A DNA stretch of 64,000 nt. Source: Rhodospirillales bacterium URHD0017. Its GTDB lineage: Bacteria > Pseudomonadota > Alphaproteobacteria > Reyranellales > Reyranellaceae. Both the position numbers and the translations under genes were made by a program. The stretch covers positions 55,427-119,426 of the forward strand of contig FODP01000021.1 of the NCBI GenBank assembly GCA_900110395.1. Reading direction: 5' to 3'. The notes below the pieces were generated by a model, which was given only the letters and a program-made list of their open reading frames with translations, did not search any database and had not been told where the DNA came from. The first letter of the stretch is position 1. Every line of letters begins with the position of its first letter. This document shows, in pieces, positions 15,643 through 24,179 of the stretch.

Positions 15643-18063
15643 TTACGCCAGGATCTTCTTGCGCTCGGGATCAACGGCCGCGCCGGCGATGCGGGTCGCG
15701 GCATGGCGGCGGGTGAAGGCCTCGATCTCGTAGTCCGCGTGGCCTGCTTCGTCGGCCGGCACGTAGCCGAAGGCGACGGCCTTGCCGATCGTGTGGCCCC
15801 AGCCGGCCGAGGAGGTGACGCCCAAGACCTTGCCGTCGCGGCGGATCGCTTCGCCACCGTAGAGCTGCACGTCGGCGTCGATCAGGAGCGTGATCAGCTT
15901 GCGCGACGGGCCGGCGGCCTTGGCCTCCTCGAGGGCGGCGCGGCCGATGAAGTCGGATTTCTTCCTGAGCGACACGGCGAAGCCGAGGCCGGCCTCGTAC
16001 GGCGTGTAGTCGGGCGTGATGTCGCTGCCCCAGTAGAGATAGCGCTTCTCCAGGCGCAGCGAATCGATGGCGCGATAGCCAGCGTCGGCCAGGCCAAGGT
16101 CGCGGCCGGCGGCCCACAACAGCTCGTAGACATGGGCGGCATACTCGGCCGGCAGGTGCAGCTCCCACCCCAGCTCGCCCAGGTAGGTGACGCGCAGCGC
16201 CAAGACAGGTGCGAAGCCGATGCGCAGCTCGCGCGCGGTCATGTAGGGGAAAGCCTGGTTGCTGACGTCGCCGTCGGCGACCTCGGCGAGGATCTGGCGC
16301 GACAACGGTCCGGCGAGGTTGATGGTAGCGCGCGCCGAGGTGAGTTCCTGAACGCTGACCGAGCCGTCGGTCGGCAGGTGCTTCCTGATCCAGCCCATGT
16401 CGCGCACGCCGAAGGCGCTGCCGGTCACCATGTAGAAGCGGTTCTCGTCGAGCCGGGCGAAGGTGAGGTCGGCCTCGATGCCGCCGCGCTCGTTGCAGAG
16501 CTGGGTGTAGACGAGGGCGCCCTGCGGCTTGTCGAGATCGTTGGCGGCGAGCCGCTGCAGGGCGGCGAAGGCGCCCGGCCCCGAGATTTCGTACTTGGAG
16601 AACGAGCTCTGGTCGATCAGCACGGCACGCTCGCGGGCGGCGCGGCATTCGTTGCCGACCGGGGCGAACCAGTTGGGCCGGCTCTCGAAGGACGGCTTGT
16701 CGATCGCCTCGGTGCCGGCCGGCGCGAACCAGTTGGGCCGCTCCCAGCCGAAGCGCGAGCCGAACACGGCGTTCTTGCCCTTGAGCAGGGGATAGAGCGG
16801 CGAGCGCCGGCCGCCGCGCGCCGATTCCAGCTCTTCGATGGGATAGTGGATCTGGTAGTAGCGCCAGTAGCTGTCGACGCTGCGCTCGGCGAGGTATCGG
16901 GCACTCATGTGATGGCTGCCGAAGCGGCGCACGTCGAAGGCCCACAGGTCGAGACCCGGCTCGCCCTCGACGATCCATTCCGCCATCGCCTTGCCGGCGC
17001 CGCCTGACGCCGCGATGCCCGAGGTGAAGCCGCAGGCGACGTAGACATTGTCGCGTTCCGGCGCGAGACCCATGATCGGCTCGCCGTCCGGTGAGATCGG
17101 GATCGGGCCGTTGATGATCGTGCGGATGCCGAGCTCGTTCAGGATCGGCAGGCGCTCGGCGGCCGGCAGCACGAACTGCTCGAGCCGCTCCTGGTTGGGC
17201 TGCAGAAGCTCGCGGCCGAAAGAGAACGGCACGCCGTCGGCGCCGAAGGTTGGCGTGCCTTTCTCCCAGCCGCCGATCGCCAGCGCCCCGGGCTCGGGCT
17301 TCAGGTAGAAGATGCGATCGGGATCGCGCAAGGTCGGCAGGCCGGCCGGGATGGCGTTGCTCTTCTCGGTGATCAGGTATTGGTGCTCGACCGCGCCGGC
17401 CGGCACGTCCACGCCCGCCATGCGCGCCACGTCGCGCGCCCAGATGCCGGCGGCCACGACCACGATCTCACAGGCCACGGCGCCCTGGTCAGTCAGCACG
17501 CGCTTGATGCGCCGGCCCTCGGTCTCGAAGCCCGTCACAAGCACGTTCTCGACGATACGCACGCCGCTCGAGCGCGCGCCCTTGGCATAGGCCATGGTCA
17601 GGCTCGATGGCTCGACCGAGCCGTCGTTGGGCACGAACACCGCGCCGACGACGCCGTCGGACGTGGCCAGCGGGAACTTGTCGTGCGCTTCCTTGGGCGA
17701 CAGCGTGTGCAGCTCGAAGTCGAAGCTCCTGGCCGTCGTCGCCATGCGCTTGAGCTCGCTCCAGCGCTCCTCCGAAGAGGCGAGACGAAGACTGCCCACC
17801 GGTTTCCATTCCGTTGCCTGGCCGGTCTCGGCCTCGAGCTTGCCGTAGAGCTGGGCGCTGTACTGCATCAGGCGGGTGAGGTTGCGCTTGCTGCGCAGCT
17901 GGCCGACCAGGCCCGCGGCATGCCAGGTCGAGCCGTGCGTCAGCCCGCTCTTCTCCAGCACCAGCACGTCCTTCTGGCCGAGCTTGCCGAGGTGATAGGC
18001 GATCGAGCAGCCTACCGCACCGCCGCCGATCACGACGATGCGGGCCTGACTTGGAAGGCTCAC
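15643..18063 (-). CDS. FAD-dependent dimethylglycine/sarcosine dehydrogenase-like protein (DAO + GcvT)
   Basis: A two-domain oxidative demethylase of 806 aa. Residues about 8-370 are a DAO-type FAD domain (VVIGGGAVGCSIAYHLGK, then LTHGSTWHAAGLVGQ for covalent or close FAD contact). About 420-800 are a GcvT/folate-binding domain. GTG 18063 is chosen because it overlaps the stop of the upstream Rieske gene as GTGA and has GGAGAG 9 nt upstream; ATG 18087 would overlap more. Such enzymes oxidise N-methyl groups and pass formaldehyde to tetrahydrofolate. Translational coupling to the Rieske oxygenase suggests successive demethylation of a quaternary amine. Confidence 0.85.
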   Translation of the reverse strand: MSLPSQARIVVIGGGAVGCSIAYHLGKLGQKDVLVLEKSGLTHGSTWHAAGLVGQLRSKRNLTRLMQYSAQLYGKLEAETGQATEWKPVGSLRLASSEERWSELKRMATTARSFDFELHTLSPKEAHDKFPLATSDGVVGAVFVPNDGSVEPSSLTMAYAKGARSSGVRIVENVLVTGFETEGRRIKRVLTDQGAVACEIVVVAAGIWARDVARMAGVDVPAGAVEHQYLITEKSNAIPAGLPTLRDPDRIFYLKPEPGALAIGGWEKGTPTFGADGVPFSFGRELLQPNQERLEQFVLPAAERLPILNELGIRTIINGPIPISPDGEPIMGLAPERDNVYVACGFTSGIAASGGAGKAMAEWIVEGEPGLDLWAFDVRRFGSHHMSARYLAERSVDSYWRYYQIHYPIEELESARGGRRSPLYPLLKGKNAVFGSRFGWERPNWFAPAGTEAIDKPSFESRPNWFAPVGNECRAARERAVLIDQSSFSKYEISGPGAFAALQRLAANDLDKPQGALVYTQLCNERGGIEADLTFARLDENRFYMVTGSAFGVRDMGWIRKHLPTDGSVSVQELTSARATINLAGPLSRQILAEVADGDVSNQAFPYMTARELRIGFAPVLALRVTYLGELGWELHLPAEYAAHVYELLWAAGRDLGLADAGYRAIDSLRLEKRYLYWGSDITPDYTPYEAGLGFAVSLRKKSDFIGRAALEEAKAAGPSRKLITLLIDADVQLYGGEAIRRDGKVLGVTSSAGWGHTIGKAVAFGYVPADEAGHADYEIEAFTRRHAATRIAGAAVDPERKKILA

Positions 18064-19307
18064 GCGCGCAGCTCTCCGAGATACCAATCGAGGAAGTGCG
18101 CGACGTTGCGCTCGCGGACCAGCGAGAAGGGACCGGGCACGTAGGCCTGCGAGCTCACGCCCTCCTGCTGGTCCGTGCAGATCGTCCAGTCCTGCCGGTT
18201 GGTGAGATCCCAGATCGGCAGCAGGCGGTCGAGCGTGTAGTCCTTGCCCTCGACAGCTTGCGCGTCGACCAGCCAGTAGCCGCGCACATGCGTCTCATTG
18301 GGCCCGACCGGCGTCAGGCGCGCCGCGGCGGCGTAGTCGCAATTGGTGTGCTGCCAGAAGTTGGGGAACAGCGTGGTGCGCAGCGTGCCCGAATCCCATT
18401 CCTTGATGTCGCCCATCAGGCGGTTGCACAGCGGCTTGCCGTCCATGCTCTGCGTCACGGCGCCTTCCATCACCGGGGTGCGATGGCAGCGGAAGGCCGC
18501 CCCCGTCATGGTCGACAGGGCGTCGCCCTCGTCGAGGCCGAGCGAGCGGAAGCGGGCGTTGGCGCGCGCCACGATGGCGTCCATCGCCGGCTGCAGCGAG
18601 GGGTCGAGCATCGCCATGTCGCGCTGCACGTCGTAGGCCGCGCTGTTGTATTCCTTGTGGTTGGGCGGGCAGTGGTAGCACTCGCGATTGTTCTCGAACA
18701 CGATCTTCCAGTTCGCCTTGACCACGTAGTCGATCTGGTGGGCGATCTTGGCGCGCTCGATGGCGTGCGGCTTCATCTTGTGCCGGATGGTGGCGAGCGC
18801 CTGCGAGAAGTCGGGCGGCTGGTCGGCCAGCGAGATGAACACCAGGCCGGCCGCGTTCTCGATGGCGACGGGCCGGAGCGAATAGCCGGCGCGGTCGACG
18901 CCGAACTCCTTCGACGTGTCGAGCACCAGCGCGCCGTCGAGCTCGTAGGTCCACCGGTGGTAGGGGCAGACGAAGCGGTGGTTGTTGCCCTGCTCGGTCT
19001 TGCAGATGCGCGAACCGCGGTGGCGACAGACGTTGTGAAAGGCGCGGATTTCGCCCGCCCGATCGCGCACCACGATGACCGATTCGGTGCCGACCTTGTA
19101 GGTGAAGAAGTCGCCCGGCCGCGCCACCTGGAAGGCATAGCCGGCGAAGATCCAATGGCGATGAAAAATCCGTGCCAGATCGGCTTCGAAGACCTCGGAT
19201 GCGGCGTAAAAATCGCGTTCCAGAGGGCCTCCGGGGCGATGTTCGGCGACCAGTCGGGCAATTTCCGGCGATAGCGTGTGGCGGGCCTTGATTGGCGTGC
19301 CGTCCAT
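18060..19307 (-). CDS. Rieske non-haem iron oxygenase alpha subunit, GbcA/stachydrine demethylase type
   Basis: A 415-aa oxygenase. The Rieske cluster motif is C94-x-H96...C114-x2-H117 (NVCRHRG, FVCPYHRW). The mononuclear iron site is in FENNRECYHCPPNH (H212, H217). Overall it resembles glycine betaine monooxygenase GbcA and related N-demethylases. ATG 19307 has AAGGAG upstream. The partner reductase (GbcB-like) is not in the window. It is the first gene of a two-gene operon with the dimethylglycine-dehydrogenase-like gene. Betaine or proline betaine are possible substrates by analogy; the sequence does not decide. Confidence 0.85.
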   Translation of the reverse strand: MDGTPIKARHTLSPEIARLVAEHRPGGPLERDFYAASEVFEADLARIFHRHWIFAGYAFQVARPGDFFTYKVGTESVIVVRDRAGEIRAFHNVCRHRGSRICKTEQGNNHRFVCPYHRWTYELDGALVLDTSKEFGVDRAGYSLRPVAIENAAGLVFISLADQPPDFSQALATIRHKMKPHAIERAKIAHQIDYVVKANWKIVFENNRECYHCPPNHKEYNSAAYDVQRDMAMLDPSLQPAMDAIVARANARFRSLGLDEGDALSTMTGAAFRCHRTPVMEGAVTQSMDGKPLCNRLMGDIKEWDSGTLRTTLFPNFWQHTNCDYAAAARLTPVGPNETHVRGYWLVDAQAVEGKDYTLDRLLPIWDLTNRQDWTICTDQQEGVSSQAYVPGPFSLVRERNVAHFLDWYLGELRA

Positions 19308-19453
19308 TCTTGTCTCCTTGTCGCCCAAGCGTACCACGCAGCGCTTGCCCGGCCCCAGTGCCATGTTAAGGTTTTGTGAACGACTGCAACGAAAGCTTCA
19401 TGAGGGGCGTGTAGCGAAGACGGTCGGGAGTCGATCGAAACAGGGGGCTTACA

Positions 19454-20500
19454 ATGACTATGCTTGCAACCATGCGGCGCGCCGCGATCCTGGGTGGCGT
19501 CGCGCTGGCCGCCATCGGGCTGAGCAGCACCGCCTTCGCGCAGAAGACCAAGCTCACGGTCTATACCGCGATCGAGAACGAGCAGCTCGAGCCGTTCAAG
19601 AAGGCCTTCGAGGCCGACAATCCCACCATCGAGATCGCCTGGGTGCGCGACTCGACGGGCGTCATGACCGCCAAGCTGATCGCCGAGAAGGACAACCCGC
19701 GCGCCGACGTGGTGTGGGGCCTCGCCGCCTCGAGCATCGGCCTGATGGGCAGCATGAACATGATCGAGCCCTACACGCCGTCGGGCGCGGCCGCGCTGAA
19801 GCCGGTCTTCAAGAGCGGCAAGAACCCCGAGACCTGGATCGGCATGGACGCCTATCTCGCCGTGCTGTGCTTCAACACCGCCGAGGCGGAGAAGAACAAG
19901 AAGCCCAAGCCCACGAGCTGGGCCGACCTGACCAAGCCCGAGTATAAGGATTCGATCGTCATGCCGAACCCGGCCTCGTCCGGCACCGGCTATCTCACGG
20001 TCGCGGGCTGGCTCACCATCATGGGTGAGGAGGCGGGCTGGAAGTTCATGGACGCGCTGCACCAGAACGTCGCCCAGTACCTGCATTCCGGCTCGGCGCC
20101 CTGCGTGCAGGCTGCCAAGGGCGAGCGCCTGATGGGCATCGGCTTCGACATGCGCGGCGCCACCGAGAAGACCAAGGGCGCGCCGATCGACCTGATCGTC
20201 CCGAAGGAGGGCCTCGGCTGGGAGATGGAAGTCACCGCCATCATGAAGGGCACCAAGAACCTCGATGCCGCAAAGAAGCTCGCCGACTGGGCATCCTCGC
20301 ACAAGGCCAACGAGCTCTACGGCAAGTACTACGCCATCGTCGCCGATCCGACGGTCAAGTCGATGCCGCAGAACTACCCGGCCGACGGCGAGAAGCTGAT
20401 GGCCAAGATGGATGTCGAATGGATGGCAAAGAACCGCGACCGCATCCTGGCGGAGTGGACCAAGCGCTACGACGGCAAGTCGGCTCCGAAGGCCAAGTGA
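19454..20500 (+). CDS. ABC transporter periplasmic binding protein, putative 2-aminoethylphosphonate type (AepX/PhnS2-like)
   Basis: A 348-aa exported protein: signal peptide with AFAQ near residue 29, then KLTVYTAIENEQLEPFKKAF, a start typical of Fe(III)/phosphonate-type family 1 binding proteins. WVRDSTGVMTAKLIAEKDN and ADVVWGLAASS match proteins annotated as putative AEP-binding. It heads an importer operon with an ATPase and a fused permease. Since phnWAY is present 11 kb upstream, AEP import is the best guess; iron import is the main alternative. A family A repeat separates it from the next gene. Confidence 0.82.
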   Translation: MTMLATMRRAAILGGVALAAIGLSSTAFAQKTKLTVYTAIENEQLEPFKKAFEADNPTIEIAWVRDSTGVMTAKLIAEKDNPRADVVWGLAASSIGLMGSMNMIEPYTPSGAAALKPVFKSGKNPETWIGMDAYLAVLCFNTAEAEKNKKPKPTSWADLTKPEYKDSIVMPNPASSGTGYLTVAGWLTIMGEEAGWKFMDALHQNVAQYLHSGSAPCVQAAKGERLMGIGFDMRGATEKTKGAPIDLIVPKEGLGWEMEVTAIMKGTKNLDAAKKLADWASSHKANELYGKYYAIVADPTVKSMPQNYPADGEKLMAKMDVEWMAKNRDRILAEWTKRYDGKSAPKAK

Positions 20501-20511
20501 CACGCGAAGCG

Positions 20512-20585
20512 TGTCATCCCGAGCGGCAGCGAGGGATCTTTGCGATGACAGCAAAGGTCCCTCGGCCTTCGGCCTCGGGATGACA
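20512..20585. repeat. Family A palindromic repeat inside the importer operon
   Basis: Arms start TGTCATCCCGAG (20512) and end CTCGGGATGACA (20585). This copy is diverged in the middle. It lies between the binding-protein and ATPase genes, like the malE-malF REP layout, and may stabilise the upstream mRNA so that binding protein exceeds permease. Its right arm contains an ATG (20580) in frame with the ATPase gene. Confidence 0.85.
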
Positions 20586-20588
20586 GCG

Positions 20589-21656
20589 ATGCCCCTCCTC
20601 GAAGTCCGCAACCTCTCCAAGCGCTACGGTGACTTCACCGCGCTCGGCGATATCAGTCTCGATATCGCCGAAGGCGAGTTCGTCTGCTTCCTCGGACCGT
20701 CGGGCTGCGGCAAGACCACCTTGCTGCGCGCCATCGCCGGCCTCGACCCGCAGAGCTCGGGGACTATCCATCAGAAAGGGCGGGACATCTCGGCCCTGCC
20801 GCCGTCGAAGCGCGACTTCGGCATCGTCTTCCAGTCCTATGCGCTGTTTCCCAACCTGACGGTCGTCGAAAATGTCGGCTACGGCCTGGTCAGTCGGCGC
20901 CAGAGGAAGGCGGCGATCGGTCTGCGCGTCAACGAGCTGCTGACCCTGGTCGGTCTGCCCGACGCCGGATCGAAATATCCCGCCCAGCTCTCCGGCGGCC
21001 AGCAGCAGCGCGTGGCGCTGGCCCGGGCGCTTGCGACCTCGCCCGGTCTGCTGCTGCTCGACGAGCCGCTGTCGGCCCTGGATGCGCGCGTGCGCTTGCG
21101 TCTGCGCCACGAGATCAAGGCCCTGCAGCGGACGCTCGGCGTCACCACCATCATGGTCACGCACGACCAGGAGGAGGCGCTGACCATGGCCGACCGCATC
21201 GTGGTGATGAACCAGGGCGCCATCGAGCAGGTCGGCACACCGCAGGAGATCTACCGACGGCCCGCCACGGCGTTCGTCGCCGACTTCGTGGGCTCGATGA
21301 ACTTCCTCGCCGGCACCCTGGTCGCGCCCGACAAGGTCAAGGTCGACGGGCTCACCTTCGGCTGCACGGCGCAGGACGGGCTGGCGCCCGGAGCCAAGGT
21401 CGCGCTGTGCATCCGGCCGGAGGATGTGCGCGTGCGCGATCTGCCGTCCGACATCGCCAATCGCGTCGCCGTCGAGGTGGCCGAGCTCGATTTCGTCGGC
21501 GCCTTCTGCCGCGCCACGCTCAAGGTGCAGGGTACGGCCGACGTCGCCATGACCGCCGACTTCTCCAGCAACCTGATCCGCGACCTCGGAGTCGAGCTTG
21601 GCCGCAAGCTCGATGTCGCCCTGCCGCCCGACCGTCTGCGGGTCTTCGCGGCGTGA
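20589..21656 (+). CDS. ABC transporter ATP-binding protein (AEP-type importer)
   Basis: A 355-aa ATPase with Walker A GPSGCGKTT, Q-loop VFQSYALFPN, signature LSGGQQQR, Walker B LLLLDEP and the switch His in VTHDQEEAL. A C-terminal TOBE-like region (about 270-355) follows, as in PotA/FbpC-type importers. The start may be ATG 20589 or ATG 20580, the latter supplied by the repeat, giving three more residues (MTA). Neither has a clear SD. It energises uptake with the adjacent permease. Confidence 0.9.
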   Translation: MPLLEVRNLSKRYGDFTALGDISLDIAEGEFVCFLGPSGCGKTTLLRAIAGLDPQSSGTIHQKGRDISALPPSKRDFGIVFQSYALFPNLTVVENVGYGLVSRRQRKAAIGLRVNELLTLVGLPDAGSKYPAQLSGGQQQRVALARALATSPGLLLLDEPLSALDARVRLRLRHEIKALQRTLGVTTIMVTHDQEEALTMADRIVVMNQGAIEQVGTPQEIYRRPATAFVADFVGSMNFLAGTLVAPDKVKVDGLTFGCTAQDGLAPGAKVALCIRPEDVRVRDLPSDIANRVAVEVAELDFVGAFCRATLKVQGTADVAMTADFSSNLIRDLGVELGRKLDVALPPDRLRVFAA

Positions 21657-23350
21657 GCCTCGCCGCCTCGAACCGCTTGCCTGTCCTGCGCGTGGCGATG
21701 TCGCGCGACGACCTGATGATGCGGCTGGGCGTCGTGTTGCTCGCCGTCGTGCTGCTGGTCATCGTCGGCCTGCCGCTGTGGTCGCTGCTCTCCAAGGGCT
21801 TCGAGGATCGCGACGGCAAGTTCGTCGGGCTGGCCAACTACGTTTCGTACTTCTCCACCCCGGCGCTGTTCGACTCGGCGCTGAACTCGTTCCACGTCGC
21901 GGCGGTATGCACCTTGATCGTGGTTCCGCTGGCCTTTTTCTATGCCTATGCGCTGACCCGCACCGTGCTGCCGGTGCGCTGGCTGTTCCAGGGCATCTCG
22001 CTGATTCCGATCTTCGCGCCGTCGCTGCTGCCCGGCTTGGCATTGGTCTACCTGTTCGGCAACCAGGGTTTCTTCAAGGGCGCGCTGGGCGGGCCGATCT
22101 ACGGCTTCGACGGCATCGTGATCGCGCAGGTCTTCTACTGCTTCCCGCACGCCACCCTGATCCTCGTGACGGCGCTCGCCACTGCGGACGCGCGCCTCTA
22201 CGAGGCGGCCGACGCCCTGGGTGCCTCCAAGCTGCGGGTCTTCTTCACCGTCACGCTGCCCGGCGCCAAGTACGGCTTGATCAGCGCCGCGCTGGTCGTG
22301 TTCACCCTGGTGCTCACCGACTTCGGCATCGCCAAGGTGATCGGCGGCAATTTCAACGTGCTGGCGACCGACGTCTACAAGCAGGTGATCGGCCAGCAGA
22401 ACTTCTCGATGGGCGCCGTGGTCGGCATGGTGCTGCTGGCGCCGGCCGCGATCGCCTTCCTGGTCGACCGCGTCGTGCAGAGGAAGCAGGTGGCGCTGCT
22501 CACCGCCCGCGCCGTGCCGCTGATCCCGAAGCCGAAGCTCGGCCGCGACCTGTTCTTCACCGCCTTCTGCACGGTCGTCTCGCTCGGCATCCTCACCATC
22601 CTGGGCATGGCGGCGTGGGGCTCGCTGATCAAGTATTGGCCGTACAATCTCAGCCTGACGCTTGCCAACTACAACTTCACCAATTTCGATGCCAGCGGCT
22701 GGGATTCGTATTTCAACTCGGTCGAGATGGCGATCGGCGCGGCGGTGTTCGGAACCGCCCTGATGTTCGTCGGCGCCTGGCTGAACGAGAAGACGCGCGA
22801 GTTCTTCCTGATGCGCGGCATCGTGCAGTTCCTCGCCTTCCTGCCCATGGCGGTGCCCGGCCTGGTGCTGGGCCTGGGCTACATCTTCTTCTTCAACGCG
22901 CCCAACAATCCGCTGAACTTCCTCTACGCCACGCTCGCGATCCTGATGATCAACACCGTGGCGCACTTCTATACGGTGGGCCACCTCACGGCGACGACGG
23001 CGCTGAAGCAGATCGATCCCGAGTTCGAATCGGTCTCGGCGTCGCTCAAGGTGCCGGTGTGGCGCACCTTCGCGCGAGTCACCGCGCCGATCTGCCTGCC
23101 GGCGATCCTCGACATCGCCATCTACCTGTTCGTCAACGCCATGACGACGGTGTCGTCGGTGATCTTCCTCTACGCCCCCGACACCAAGCTCGCCTCGGTG
23201 GCGGCGGTGAACATCGAGGAGGCCGGCACCACGGCTGCGGCCGCGGCGCTCTGCATCGTGATCGTGATCACCTCGGCCGCGGTCAAGGCGCTGCACGTGC
23301 TCGCCGACCGCTTCCTGCTGGGCCGCCTGCAGGCCTGGCGCAGGCGGTAG
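21653..23350 (+). CDS. ABC transporter permease, two fused membrane domains (AEP-type importer)
   Basis: A 565-aa inner-membrane protein with about 12 hydrophobic segments and two BPD permease modules in tandem. The EAA-like loops are YEAADALGASKLRVFFTVTLP (first) and FESVSASLKVPVWRTFARVT (second). The GTG start at 21653 overlaps the ATPase stop as GTGA, so translation is coupled. Fused permeases are typical of FbpB-like iron importers and of putative AEP importers. It is the last gene of the operon, followed by a family B hairpin. Confidence 0.87.
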   Translation: MSLAASNRLPVLRVAMSRDDLMMRLGVVLLAVVLLVIVGLPLWSLLSKGFEDRDGKFVGLANYVSYFSTPALFDSALNSFHVAAVCTLIVVPLAFFYAYALTRTVLPVRWLFQGISLIPIFAPSLLPGLALVYLFGNQGFFKGALGGPIYGFDGIVIAQVFYCFPHATLILVTALATADARLYEAADALGASKLRVFFTVTLPGAKYGLISAALVVFTLVLTDFGIAKVIGGNFNVLATDVYKQVIGQQNFSMGAVVGMVLLAPAAIAFLVDRVVQRKQVALLTARAVPLIPKPKLGRDLFFTAFCTVVSLGILTILGMAAWGSLIKYWPYNLSLTLANYNFTNFDASGWDSYFNSVEMAIGAAVFGTALMFVGAWLNEKTREFFLMRGIVQFLAFLPMAVPGLVLGLGYIFFFNAPNNPLNFLYATLAILMINTVAHFYTVGHLTATTALKQIDPEFESVSASLKVPVWRTFARVTAPICLPAILDIAIYLFVNAMTTVSSVIFLYAPDTKLASVAAVNIEEAGTTAAAAALCIVIVITSAAVKALHVLADRFLLGRLQAWRRR

Positions 23351-23357
23351 TCATGCT

Positions 23358-23380
23358 CCTCTCCCCCAAAGGGGGAGAGG
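23358..23380. repeat. Family B hairpin repeat
   Basis: CCTCTCCCCC - AAA - GGGGGAGAGG, a perfect 10-bp stem, lies between the convergent ends of the permease and response regulator genes. It is probably a terminator in both directions. Confidence 0.85.
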
Positions 23381-23390
23381 AACTTGAGGA

Positions 23391-24071
23391 TCAACTCGTC
23401 TTGACGAGATCCATGAGGTAGCCGGCGCCACGGATCGTGTGGATCTGCACGTTGGCGCCGGCTTCGGCCAGGATCTTGCGCAGGCGATGGACGTAGACCT
23501 CGATCGCGTTGGAAGCGACATCCTGCGACGAGCCGAAGACCTGACCCTGCAGCGAATCGTGCGACACCACCTTGCCGCTGCGCTTGAGCAGCACCTCCAG
23601 CACGTCGACCTCGCGGGCGGGCAAGCTCAGCATGCGGCCGTCGACGATCGCCTGGCGGCCGTCGGTCTTGAGCGAGACGTTGCCCAGGGCGAGCGTCGGG
23701 CCGTCGGGGCCGGGCGAGCGGCGCAGTAGCGCCTGCAGGCGGGCTATGAGCTCGTCCGTCGAGAACGGCTTCACCATGTAGTCGCTGGCGCCCTTGTTCA
23801 GGCCGCTGACCCGGTCATCGAGCCCGCCGCGCGCCGACAGGATGAGCACGGGCGTCTGGTCGCGCCGACGCCGCATCTGGTCGAGCAGGGTGAGCCCGTC
23901 GGCGTCGGGCAGGCCGAGGTCGAGCACCACGGCGGCATACTGCACGGTGCGCAACGAGGCCTCGGCGTCGGCGACGTTCTGCGCCGCGTCGACATCGAGC
24001 CCCGCCCGGGCCAACCCCTTCGTTACGAGGGCGACGAGATCGTCGTTGTCCTCGACCACCAACACCCGCAT
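23391..24071 (-). CDS. OmpR/PhoB family response regulator
   Basis: A 226-aa regulator. The receiver domain has the acidic pair E8/D9, phospho-acceptor D51 (VVLDLGLPD), S79 and K101 (MVKPFS). The C-terminal winged helix (about 130-222) ends in RGAGYLM. ATG 24071 gives MRVLVVEDND. No histidine kinase is adjacent, so it is an orphan here. It resembles QseB/TctD-like regulators, but the target is unknown. Confidence 0.88.
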   Translation of the reverse strand: MRVLVVEDNDDLVALVTKGLARAGLDVDAAQNVADAEASLRTVQYAAVVLDLGLPDADGLTLLDQMRRRRDQTPVLILSARGGLDDRVSGLNKGASDYMVKPFSTDELIARLQALLRRSPGPDGPTLALGNVSLKTDGRQAIVDGRMLSLPAREVDVLEVLLKRSGKVVSHDSLQGQVFGSSQDVASNAIEVYVHRLRKILAEAGANVQIHTIRGAGYLMDLVKTS

Positions 24072-24179
24072 TGGCCAAAAGCTCCCAATGTCCCTTGCCC
24101 GCCTAATCGTAAGTCGCCGGCCCCGACGCGTCGAGATTGCGGTCAGGAATGTGTAATCGCCCAGTGTATAGTGCCCGTC

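Noticed and set aside
21251..23296. 681-aa open frame on the - strand
   Set aside because: It is antisense to the ATPase and permease genes. The composition (His/Arg/Gln/Asp) is that of a shadow frame.
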